This document shows positions 1 through 6,217 of a DNA stretch of 11,782 nt, piece by piece. The stretch is from assembly GCA_003258725.1 (NCBI GenBank), contig QHMG01000022.1:1-11782 (forward strand), written 5' to 3'. Position 1 is the first letter of the stretch, and every line of letters begins with the position of its first letter. The notes below the pieces were generated by a model. It worked only from the letters and a program-made list of their open reading frames with translations. It was not told where the DNA came from and did not search any database. The DNA comes from Candidatus Melainabacteria bacterium (GTDB lineage Bacteria > Cyanobacteriota > Vampirovibrionia > Gastranaerophilales > Gastranaerophilaceae). The position numbers were made by a program, and so were the translations under genes.

Positions 1-1
1 C

Positions 2-94
2 GTGAAACGAAGTGTTAACAGATATTAATTTTATTCTTTAAGATTTCTTAACAGAAAAAATTTGGTGGTTTCGCAAAAATGCCGTATCTTTGCA
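2..94 (+). repeat. Left inverted terminal repeat, replication origin and promoter
   Basis: These 93 bases are the exact reverse complement of 11690-11782. Base 1 (C) is the only base outside the match. Perfect inverted terminal repeats together with a family B polymerase and a terminal-protein candidate are the hallmark of protein-primed linear genomes such as phi29, where each end is an origin carrying covalently bound terminal protein. The repeat contains a full Bacteroides-type promoter and stops right after its -7 element, so transcripts from the two ends share a promoter but not a leader. Inside it are a direct repeat TTAACAGA (15-22 and 48-55, 33 bases apart, about three helical turns) and an inverted repeat TTAAGA-TT-TCTTAA (38-51), both plausible protein-binding sites. 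The outermost bases GTGAAAC form half of a parS site. Confidence 0.95.
61..94 (+). promoter_or_regulatory. Left-end promoter, Bacteroides -33/-7 type
   Basis: TTTG at 61-64 is separated by 20 bases from TATCTTTG at 85-92, matching the Bacteroides primary sigma factor consensus TTTG-N19-21-TAnnTTTG exactly. Transcription should begin near 99, giving a leader of about 40 bases ahead of the first gene. A run of six A lies directly upstream of the -33 box. The extended -33 sequence TTTGGTGGTTTC recurs with one change at the internal promoter near 4883, so the phage seems to use a shared promoter design. Confidence 0.85.
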
Positions 95-140
95 CCGTGT
101 TTAAGAAACATATAAGTTTAACATTTTAAATTAGGTAATT

Positions 141-308
141 ATGAACGAAAATTTTAATGAGACAGTTTTTAACTGTATTACAAGCGTAAACGCTTTGATG
201 ACTAGTAACGAAGTAGCCAAAGACGATAAGGCGGTTATCAAGTTGAACCGTTTCAAGAAATGGCTGAATGAGTTTGCAGCTGCAAACGGTATGAACGAAG
301 TTAAGTAG
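141..308 (+). CDS. Small early protein of unknown function, 55 aa
   Basis: I do not recognise this protein. It is the first gene of the left operon, starting about 40 bases after the predicted transcription start, with an AT-rich leader typical of Bacteroidota and no Shine-Dalgarno. The sequence runs from MNENFNETVF to NGMNEVK. It has a polar N-terminal half and a basic, amphipathic stretch around residues 29-47 (KDDKAVIKLNRFKKWLNEF) that could be a helix. There is no membrane segment and no signal peptide. It stops with TAG, 49 bases before the next start. Being the leading gene of the replication operon suggests a role in host takeover, regulation or replication, but this is inferred from position only. 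The case for a real gene is that it fills the space between promoter and next gene with a sensible leader and no competing frame. Confidence 0.7.
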   Translation: MNENFNETVFNCITSVNALMTSNEVAKDDKAVIKLNRFKKWLNEFAAANGMNEVK

Positions 309-357
309 TTCACACCACAGGTAACACAAAGTTTAACGTTAAATACTTTATAAAGTT

Positions 358-723
358 ATGCCAAAAAATTATAGTTTTGCAAGTAAGTTTAATAAAACTT
401 CTTTCGGTATTGATACCACCGATTTTCCATTTGTTAAGTTAACAGACATCTACAACAGCGAGAAAGACGGTGGCGGTGATGTGGTACACCCTATCAACGG
501 TATGTACGTTCACAAATCACAGTTGGGTGATTCACCTGTGATTATTGACGCTGAGAACAAGCGTTTAGTGAACTTACCACAGTTCACAGGTGACACGGTG
601 CGAGAGATTCTCGCAGATAATGAGGCGGTGGACGCTATCAAAGCAAATAAGGTGGGTTATACTATCTACGAATATGAATCCCACGCAAAGAAGTGTTACG
701 GTATCACATTCGTGGATAAGTAG
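358..723 (+). CDS. Probable single-stranded DNA-binding protein (phi29 p5-like role)
   Basis: A 121-aa soluble protein. I assign it as the phage ssDNA-binding protein by position and resemblance in layout, not by a firm motif. Phi29 p5 (SSB) is of similar length (about 124 aa), lies near the terminal-protein and polymerase genes, has a glycine cluster followed by a strand-rich core, and ends in alternating beta-strands. Here a GGGD cluster is followed by HPINGMYVHK, an NLPQFTGDTVREIL helix region, and a C-terminal strand pair GYTIYEYES...KKCYGITFV. In protein-primed replication the SSB coats the displaced strand and is needed in large amounts. That would fit the hairpin just downstream, which could raise expression of this gene relative to the polymerase. 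The gene ends in tandem TAG TAG. Any other small beta-rich early protein is possible. Confidence 0.5.
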   Translation: MPKNYSFASKFNKTSFGIDTTDFPFVKLTDIYNSEKDGGGDVVHPINGMYVHKSQLGDSPVIIDAENKRLVNLPQFTGDTVREILADNEAVDAIKANKVGYTIYEYESHAKKCYGITFVDK

Positions 724-745
724 TAGTTAGTGTAAGGTTGGTTTC

Positions 746-787
746 ACAGGGGCGGCAAATTGGTTTTTGTTTGCCCCTGTCTTTGTT
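746..787 (+). terminator. Hairpin with weak T-rich tail, possible attenuator
   Basis: ACAGGGGC (746-753) pairs with GCCCCTGT (773-780), and a T-rich run, CTTTGTTT, follows. A second pairing, CAAA (756-759) with TTTG (770-773), competes for the inner stem. It lies between the probable SSB gene and the terminal-protein gene, and no convincing promoter follows, so partial read-through would be required for the polymerase genes. A simple reading is an attenuator that keeps polymerase expression low; an mRNA-stabilising 3' hairpin is the alternative. Confidence 0.5.
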
Positions 788-807
788 TAATTTAAATCTT
801 TCTTAAA

Positions 808-1479
808 ATGGCTAAACAGAATCCTATAGGGTTTACAAATAAAACGTTTGCACTTACTAGCAAAGTGCAATTAGATAAGCAAATATTAACTGCTGTAGAA
901 TCACGTGGCTATTTGCGTAAAGAGATTGCACGTGTATTTCAGCAGGCAAACAGACGCATTCAGAACGTGGAGAAATCGGGTATAGTTTCGCCTGCTGTTG
1001 TTGCCCTTAACAAAGGTAATATAACAGGTTTCACTAAATTCTCTATGCGTCACAGTTGGGAAGATTTAAAGATTGAGTACTCAAAAGCGGTTTCTTTTTT
1101 ACGTCAGCCAACATCTACTGCAACAGGTACAAAAGAATATGCCGAACACTTGAAAAAAGCCTATGATTTGGACGATAAAAGTTTTGCCCTTATGCAAGAT
1201 AAGTTAATGGGTAAAATTGCGAGTGTTTCAGATGAACGGTTTTTGGAACAGTACTTAATGCAATACAAAGACTTCACAGGTGAACTAGAACAGGAATCCA
1301 AAGACGTTTCAGACCAAATCGAAGATGATGCGGTGAAAATTGAAAATGCCTTAGATGATGCCTTAGAGCAAATCGGAAATGACCCAAACGCAGAAGCATT
1401 TATAAATGACGTGGATTCTTATAACACAGATGAACCGTTAAAGCGTATATTAGACGAATTTAAAAAATTTGGTTTATAA
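808..1479 (+). CDS. Probable terminal protein (primer for DNA replication)
   Basis: A 223-aa helical, charged protein directly upstream of, and overlapping (TAATG), the protein-primed polymerase gene, which is where phi29-type phages encode the terminal protein. The N-terminal 100 residues are basic, with a KEIARVFQQANRRIQNVEKSG helix (about residues 38-58) of a kind I associate with terminal proteins of small phages. The C-terminal third is strongly acidic (about 155-205: ELEQESKDVSDQIEDDAVKIEN). Phi29 terminal protein has 266 aa and offers a Ser hydroxyl to prime synthesis. Candidate hydroxyls in the C-terminal part here are Ser204, Tyr205 and Thr207, but which is used cannot be told. The AT-rich leader before the start suggests its own strong translation start. 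Evidence is positional and compositional; terminal proteins diverge fast. Confidence 0.65.
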   Translation: MAKQNPIGFTNKTFALTSKVQLDKQILTAVESRGYLRKEIARVFQQANRRIQNVEKSGIVSPAVVALNKGNITGFTKFSMRHSWEDLKIEYSKAVSFLRQPTSTATGTKEYAEHLKKAYDLDDKSFALMQDKLMGKIASVSDERFLEQYLMQYKDFTGELEQESKDVSDQIEDDAVKIENALDDALEQIGNDPNAEAFINDVDSYNTDEPLKRILDEFKKFGL

Positions 1480-3689
1480 TGAAAAAGATACCCTTTGCAC
1501 TACATACCGAAACGTTCACACCGAAAGACATACAGAAAGTTTTGTCTTTGGCTGTGAACGATAAGAATTTTACAGGAAACAATAAGGGCGAAAAGTTCTT
1601 AAATGTTCCTGTATCTTTCGATATAGAAACTACATCTTTTTATCGTGACGTGGACGGTGAAACATATACCTATGACCGTTATATTAAATTAGGTGGTAAG
1701 CAAACCAAAATGGAAAAATGTTCTTTAATGTACGTTTGGCAATTTGGTATTAATGGTTATTGCATTATTGGTAGAACGTGGGAAGAATTTATAACTATGC
1801 TAGATGCAATATCAGACGTTTTAAACCTGTCTGAAAAGAAACGCATTATTATATACGTTCACAATTTGGCTTATGAGTTCCAATTTTTAAGAGAGTTATT
1901 GCAGTGGGCAAAGGTTTTTTCAATAGACCTTAGAAAACCTATTTACGGAATCACGGAAAACGGAATAGAGTTTAGATGTAGTTATTTGTTGTCGGGTTAT
2001 TCACTTGCAAAACTCGGTGAACAATTACACAAATATAAATGTGAAAAGTTGGTCGGTGATTTAGATTACAGCCTGTTACGTCACAGCAAAACACCGTTGA
2101 CACAAAAAGAAATGGGTTATTGTTTGAACGATATTAAAGTAGTAATGTGCTATATACAGGAACTTATTGAACAATACAAAAACATTACCCATTTGCCGAT
2201 AACAAAGACAGGCTTTGTGCGTAAATATTGCCGTTCTGTGTGTTTTAAGACAACAGACCCCGAAACAGGTAAAACCATACAGAATTTTAAGTATTTGGAT
2301 AAAATTCATAACTTAAATATAACAGGTATGGAAGAATTTGAAATGCTGCAAAGGGCTTTTTCGGGCGGTTTCACGCACGCAAATGCAAAATATACAGATG
2401 AGGTAATAGAAGACGTTGACAGTTACGATTTTACTAGTAGTTACCCCTATGTGATGGTAAGCGAAAAATTTCCTATGAGTACGGGTGTTTTCGTTCCTGT
2501 TAAGTCTATGAAACAATTTGAGTTTGTCACCTCAAAATATTGCTGTGTCTTTGACGTGGAATTTACAAACATTTTTGCAAAATCAGATAATGAGAATCCA
2601 ATATCTGTTAGTAAGTGTTTCGTAAAAGAAAACGTTTCAGAAAATAATGGTAGATTGGTTTGTGCTAGTAAAATCTGTATGACAATTACCGAAATAGATT
2701 ACAGGGTGTTTTCTCAGTTCTATATGTGGGAATCTGTAAGAATCGGCAAAATGATTTGTTACCGCAAAGAATATTTGCCCACAGAGTTTATAAAATCCAT
2801 TTTGCACCTGTATGAAATGAAAACGAAACTAAAAGGGGTTAAGGGAAAAGAAGTAGAGTATTTGAATAGCAAAGAAATGCTAAACAGCTGTTACGGTATG
2901 AGTGTTACAAACCCTTTGCGTGATGAAATCGTCTGTGATGGTGAAACGTGGGACGTTGAGCATTTGACAGGTGAAAAACGTTTGGAAATGCTGAATAAAT
3001 ACAATGACAGCAAAAACCGTTTTCTTTTCTATCCGTGGGGAATCTATGTAACAGCCTATGCACGTAGGAATCTGTTTACAGGGATAGCGGAATGTGGTGA
3101 CGATTACATCTACAGTGATACAGACAGCGTTAAAATAAAAAACGGTGAAAATCACAAAGAGTATTTTAAAGCCTATAACGATTTGGCACAACAGAAGTTA
3201 CGTGCAGCCTGTAAGTTCCATAAAATACCGTTTGAAAAAGTTGAGCCTGTTACGATTAAGGGAATCGCAAAACCTTTGGGCGTTTGGGACTATGAGGGAC
3301 GTTATACACGTTTTAAGACTTTGGGTGCAAAACGTTATATGATACAGGAAAAAGGAGCGTTGACGGTAAACGGTAAAGATTACGATTACAGTTTGACGGT
3401 ATCGGGTGTTAACAAGAAATCTGCTATACCCTATATGTTAGAAACATTTGGGGAAAACGGAATCTTTGACGCATTCACAAACTATCTAGACATACCCCCA
3501 TCTGCAACAGGTAAGAACATTCATACCTATGTAGATTACGAACAAAGTGGAACTATTACCGATTATTTGGGCACGGTTTCTACTTATGACACAAAGACAG
3601 GGGTACATTTAGAGCCTACAGGGTACACTTTGAGCCTGTCAGTACTTTATATAAATTATTTAATGGGAATCAGATTAAAGAAAGAATAA
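1479..3689 (+). CDS. Protein-primed family B DNA polymerase
   Basis: A 736-aa polymerase that should copy the linear genome from terminal-protein-bound ends by strand displacement with proofreading. Exonuclease motifs: Exo I FDIETTSF (D48, E50), Exo II VHNLAYEFQFL (H128, N129, with E133 where phi29 has Asp66), Exo III Y214-x3-D218. Polymerase motifs: A DFTSSYP (D317), B KEMLNSCYG (K465 to G473), C YSDTDS (D547, D549), and KRY at 618-620 (phi29 KxY). The order and rough spacing follow phi29 DNA polymerase (575 aa), but this enzyme is about 160 residues longer: roughly 36 extra before Exo I, about 30 more between Exo I and motif A, and about 40 more after KxY. The start overlaps the terminal-protein stop as TAATG, so partner and polymerase are probably translationally coupled. 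The packaging ATPase follows after one base. Confidence 0.97.
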   Translation: MKKIPFALHTETFTPKDIQKVLSLAVNDKNFTGNNKGEKFLNVPVSFDIETTSFYRDVDGETYTYDRYIKLGGKQTKMEKCSLMYVWQFGINGYCIIGRTWEEFITMLDAISDVLNLSEKKRIIIYVHNLAYEFQFLRELLQWAKVFSIDLRKPIYGITENGIEFRCSYLLSGYSLAKLGEQLHKYKCEKLVGDLDYSLLRHSKTPLTQKEMGYCLNDIKVVMCYIQELIEQYKNITHLPITKTGFVRKYCRSVCFKTTDPETGKTIQNFKYLDKIHNLNITGMEEFEMLQRAFSGGFTHANAKYTDEVIEDVDSYDFTSSYPYVMVSEKFPMSTGVFVPVKSMKQFEFVTSKYCCVFDVEFTNIFAKSDNENPISVSKCFVKENVSENNGRLVCASKICMTITEIDYRVFSQFYMWESVRIGKMICYRKEYLPTEFIKSILHLYEMKTKLKGVKGKEVEYLNSKEMLNSCYGMSVTNPLRDEIVCDGETWDVEHLTGEKRLEMLNKYNDSKNRFLFYPWGIYVTAYARRNLFTGIAECGDDYIYSDTDSVKIKNGENHKEYFKAYNDLAQQKLRAACKFHKIPFEKVEPVTIKGIAKPLGVWDYEGRYTRFKTLGAKRYMIQEKGALTVNGKDYDYSLTVSGVNKKSAIPYMLETFGENGIFDAFTNYLDIPPSATGKNIHTYVDYEQSGTITDYLGTVSTYDTKTGVHLEPTGYTLSLSVLYINYLMGIRLKKE

Positions 3690-3690
3690 T

Positions 3691-4827
3691 ATGAAACAGA
3701 AGAAAGAAAAGGTGGAAACACCTAAATTTTATTCTTTGTCTAGAATCTTAGCAAAGAAAGCAGATTATAACGTTATCTTTGGTGAACGTTCAAACGGCAA
3801 AACTTATGCCACCTTATTGTATGGTATCAAAGAATATTTGCGCACAGGTAAACAAATGGCTTATATTCGTAGATGGAGAGAAGATTTAAGGGGCAAACGT
3901 GCCGAAAGTTTGTTTGCAAACCACGTTTCAAACGGTGTTATCGAAGAACTTACAAACGGCAAATTTAACGAAGTCTTTTATGTTTCGGGCAAATGGTTTC
4001 TTTCAAGCTATGACCCCGAAAATAAAAAACGTGTACCCGATAACGTGCCGTTCTGTTTCGGTTTCTGTCTTTCAGAACAGGAACACGAAAAAAGTAGTAG
4101 TTACCCAAACATAACTACAATAGTTTTCGATGAGTTTTTAACAAGACGTTATTATTTACCCGATGAATTTATGCTGTATATGAACCTGTTAAGTACTATC
4201 ATAAGACAGCGTAACGATGTTAAGGTTTTTATGTTGGGTAACACCGTAAACCAATTTTGCCCATATTTTACCGAAATGGGATTGAAACAGGTGCGAGTGA
4301 TGGAACAGGGCACAATAGATATTTATAAATTCGGTGAGCACGGTGCAACCGTGGCTGTAGAATATTGTAGCACTATTGTTAAGCAAAAAGCGAGTAACAA
4401 ATATTTCTGTTTCGATAATCAAAATTTACAGATGATTACGGGCGGTAAATGGGAACTCGCAGCATATCCCCACCTACCTGTGAAATATACCCCGAAAGAT
4501 GTGCTTTTCGTTTTCTACATACAGTTTAACGAAATGACATTACAGGGCAATATAATACAGGTAGAATCCTCAGACGGTGTTAATAACTTTATGTATATCC
4601 ACAATAAGACAACACCGATTAAGGACACGGACAATAGTTTGATTTATTCTTTACAGATGAACGGAAAACCAAACTACAGACGCAAGTTATTAAGTACTGC
4701 TAGTTATGTGGAATCGCAGATAACAAAGTATTTCGCCACCGATAAGGTATTTTATCAGAATAACGAAATCGGTGAAATTGTGCGCAATTACTTGATGGCT
4801 AGCAGCAGAAGCAACATTATTGCTTAA
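3691..4827 (+). CDS. DNA packaging ATPase (phi29 gp16-like)
   Basis: A 378-aa P-loop ATPase that should pump the genome into the prohead. Walker A is GERSNGKT (residues 31-38) in the pattern GxRxxGKT shared with phi29 gp16. Walker B is IVFDEF (about 144-149), with catalytic Glu148 next to Asp147. It is followed by a long FMLYMNLLSTIIRQRND helix and the MLGNTVNQFCPYF segment (about 181-193), which matches the Asn-containing sensor region of gp16. The C-terminal 150 residues would correspond to the gp16 nuclease-like domain, which I cannot map to residues. Phi29 gp16 has 332 aa. In phi29 this gene sits in the late operon; here it is the last gene of the left (replication) operon, one base after the polymerase, and ends just before a terminator. 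Confidence 0.92.
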   Translation: MKQKKEKVETPKFYSLSRILAKKADYNVIFGERSNGKTYATLLYGIKEYLRTGKQMAYIRRWREDLRGKRAESLFANHVSNGVIEELTNGKFNEVFYVSGKWFLSSYDPENKKRVPDNVPFCFGFCLSEQEHEKSSSYPNITTIVFDEFLTRRYYLPDEFMLYMNLLSTIIRQRNDVKVFMLGNTVNQFCPYFTEMGLKQVRVMEQGTIDIYKFGEHGATVAVEYCSTIVKQKASNKYFCFDNQNLQMITGGKWELAAYPHLPVKYTPKDVLFVFYIQFNEMTLQGNIIQVESSDGVNNFMYIHNKTTPIKDTDNSLIYSLQMNGKPNYRRKLLSTASYVESQITKYFATDKVFYQNNEIGEIVRNYLMASSRSNIIA

Positions 4828-4839
4828 AATATGTTAAGA

Positions 4840-4881
4840 CAGGGAAAAAAGTGTTTCACGTGAAACATTTTCCCTGTTTTT
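4840..4881 (+). terminator. Rho-independent terminator of the left operon
   Basis: CAGGGAAAA (4840-4848) pairs with TTTTCCCTG (4868-4876). After a three-base bulge (4849-4851), TGTTTCAC pairs with GTGAAACA as the upper stem, and the stem ends in TTTTT (4877-4881). It lies 13 bases after the packaging ATPase stop and just before the -33 box of the next promoter, so it insulates replication genes from structural genes. The upper stem as DNA is a perfect parS. Confidence 0.9.
4852..4867. promoter_or_regulatory. parS: Exact parS (ParB-binding) palindrome
   Basis: TGTTTCACGTGAAACA is a perfect 16-bp palindrome identical to the widely conserved bacterial parS consensus (TGTTNCACGTGAAACA in Bacillus subtilis; GTTTCACGTGAAAC core in Streptomyces). 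ParB binds parS, loads as a CTP-dependent clamp and slides along flanking DNA. No ParA or ParB gene is present here, so any ligand would be the host protein. It sits 15 bases from the -33 box of the structural-gene promoter, close enough for bound ParB to influence that promoter. The sequence match is certain; biological use is inferred, and the palindrome also serves as a terminator stem. Confidence 0.65.
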
Positions 4882-4882
4882 A

Positions 4883-4914
4883 TTTGGTCGTTTCAGATAT
4901 TTTGTTTATCTTTG
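4883..4914 (+). promoter_or_regulatory. Promoter of the structural/lysis operon
   Basis: TTTG at 4883-4886 and TATCTTTG at 4907-4914 are 20 bases apart, an exact Bacteroides -33/-7 promoter. Its flanks match the terminal promoters beyond the boxes: TTTGGTCGTTTC against TTTGGTGGTTTC, and TATCTTTGCACC after the -7 as at the left end. Transcription should start near 4921, which decides that the next gene begins at 4947 and not at the in-frame ATG at 4851. Confidence 0.85.
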
Positions 4915-4946
4915 CACCATTAAATAACAAAGTTAAATTTTGCTAT

Positions 4947-5141
4947 ATGGAAGTAAACGACATCGTATCGCTAGTTAGTAATGTTGGTTTTCCTGTAGCT
5001 GTCTGTATCGCCCTTTTCTTCTATATGGAGAAACAGAACGAACGTCACCAACAGGAAACCGACAAGTTAAATGAAACCGTACAGAGTAACACGAAAGTGT
5101 TAACAGAACTTTGTACGTTAATTAAAACACTTGTAAAGTAA
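4947..5141 (+). CDS. Holin-like small membrane protein
   Basis: A 64-aa protein with one hydrophobic segment (about residues 11-27, SNVGFPVAVCIALFFYM) followed by a charged, heptad-like tail (KQNERHQQETDKLNETVQSNTKVLTELCTLIK) ending in Lys. This layout, with the VxxxGFPxAV pattern, resembles BhlA/UviB- and YvrJ-type small holin-like proteins. It should sit in the inner membrane and form the lesion that releases the M15 endolysin made from the right operon. An in-frame ATG at 4851 would give 96 aa, but that start lies inside the terminator and upstream of the predicted transcription start, so I chose 4947. Its stop overlaps the connector start as TAATG. Holin identity rests on topology, size and family resemblance; another small membrane protein remains possible. 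Confidence 0.6.
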   Translation: MEVNDIVSLVSNVGFPVAVCIALFFYMEKQNERHQQETDKLNETVQSNTKVLTELCTLIKTLVK

Positions 5142-6217
5142 TGAAAAAAGAGAATCTTTATAACTTGTATCAAGCACAGGTGAAAGACAAAGATACAGCC
5201 TTAGACACGTTCTTTCAGCGAGTTCTTTGTATGACATCAAAGATGTTTGAGTACACAGGTTTACCCGATACGATTCCACAGGTAGAACTTGAAAAGATTC
5301 TGCAAACTAGTGGAAACGTAGGAATAGCAGACGTTAACGGCGAACTGTATGCGTTACAGGGTTCACGTGGTGGTGAATGTGATGCGTATTACAGGGGCAA
5401 AGATTTTATCGTCGCAAATCCGTGGTTAAAGTTGGATAAAACTTTCAATATCGGAAAAGATATTGTCGTTATCAACAATACACCGTTTGCAGATTCAATT
5501 CTCCCTGTTATCGGGAAATATGGTGTACTTTACACAGACGCTACAATTACTTTAAATATGACTAGCGTCTTAACTAGAATCACTATGCTTATATCTGCTA
5601 GTGATGATAAGACGAAACAGAGTGCGGAATCTTTCTTAAAGAAGATTTTGGACGGTGATTTCTCAGTTATCGGTGAAAATGCGTTTTTCAAAGGTGTTAA
5701 TATGCAAACCCCACCGACACAGAGTAACCAACAGATAACGCAGTTAATAGAACTTTTGCAGTACTATAAAGCGTCTATGTTTAACGATTTGGGTTTGAAC
5801 GCAAACTATAATATGAAACGTGAACGTTTGAACACGCAAGAAGTTTCGATGAATATTGACGCATTAATGCCGTATGTTGATTCAATGTTAACAGAACGTG
5901 TTGAGGGTGTTAAGCGAGTTAACGAAATGTTCAATACAGACATTACCGTTACTTTGGGTTCTAGTTGGAAGATTGAGCACGAAAACTATTTGTCGTTACT
6001 CAAAGCAACGGAAGACGGACACGAACACACCGAAACGGAAGACGTTGACCCTGTAACCGAAAACGAAAATGAGGAAACAGAAGAAACGCAAGAAACAGAA
6101 GAAACGGAAACAGAAACAGAAGAAACAGAAGAAACAGAAGAAACGGAAACAGAAACAGAAGAAACAGAAGAAAAGCAAGAAACAGAAGAAGAAAAGGAAA
6201 ACAAAGATGAAAATTAA
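5141..6217 (+). CDS. Head-tail connector / portal protein (phi29 gp10-like) with acidic tail
   Basis: A 358-aa connector expected to form the dodecameric portal through which DNA is packaged. The N-terminal half resembles phi29 gp10 in order: FFQRVLCMTSKMFEYTGLPDTI (as gp10 YLQSLAYQLFEWENLP), VGIADVNGELYALQGSRGGECDAY, then a strand-rich wing. The region of about 185-285 fits the gp10 helical stem and clip: TPPTQSNQQITQLIELLQYY, MFNDLGLNANYNMKRERLNTQEVS (as gp10 [21 protein letters not shown]), then RVEGVKRVNEMFNTDITV (as ACEKINELYGLNVKV). Residues about 291-358 are an extra tail of almost only Glu and Thr, coded by a simple repeat, not seen in gp10 (309 aa). It overlaps the holin stop (TAATG) and, at its end, the next gene by 11 bases. 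Confidence 0.88.
   Translation: MKKENLYNLYQAQVKDKDTALDTFFQRVLCMTSKMFEYTGLPDTIPQVELEKILQTSGNVGIADVNGELYALQGSRGGECDAYYRGKDFIVANPWLKLDKTFNIGKDIVVINNTPFADSILPVIGKYGVLYTDATITLNMTSVLTRITMLISASDDKTKQSAESFLKKILDGDFSVIGENAFFKGVNMQTPPTQSNQQITQLIELLQYYKASMFNDLGLNANYNMKRERLNTQEVSMNIDALMPYVDSMLTERVEGVKRVNEMFNTDITVTLGSSWKIEHENYLSLLKATEDGHEHTETEDVDPVTENENEETEETQETEETETETEETEETEETETETEETEEKQETEEEKENKDEN
6071..6201 (+). repeat. Purine-rich GAAACAGAA tandem repeat inside the connector gene
   Basis: About 130 bases are built almost only from GAA, GAAACA and GAAACG units, coding for (E/T)n in the connector frame. A longer block of about 40 bases (GAAGAAACGGAAACAGAAAC followed by AGAAGAAACAGAAGAAA) occurs twice within it, so the array has grown by unequal slippage. 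The +1 frame of the same bases reads Lys/Gln/Arg without stops and runs into the next gene's frame. Copy number is likely to vary between isolates and to be a trouble spot in assembly. Confidence 0.85.

Noticed and set aside
358..723. HPINGMYVH glycine-rich protein as a capsid or tail component
   Set aside because: Its place in the replication operon next to the terminal protein and its size favour an ssDNA-binding role, although no decisive motif is visible.
3774..3781. TATCTTTG inside the packaging ATPase gene, resembling a -7 box
   Set aside because: There is no TTTG at the required distance upstream (3750-3753), and it lies within coding sequence. The same holds for 11117-11124 on the plus strand.
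4851..4946. In-frame N-terminal extension of the holin gene beginning MFHVKHF
   Set aside because: It begins inside the terminator, is spelled by the parS palindrome itself, and lies upstream of the predicted transcription start near 4921. The ATG at 4947 has a proper leader.
6069..6206. N-terminal Lys/Gln/Arg extension of the collar protein
   Set aside because: It is the +1 reading of the Glu/Thr repeat in the connector and is open only because the repeat lacks T. The ATG at 6207, overlapping the connector stop, is more natural. The frame-slip possibility is kept as a finding.
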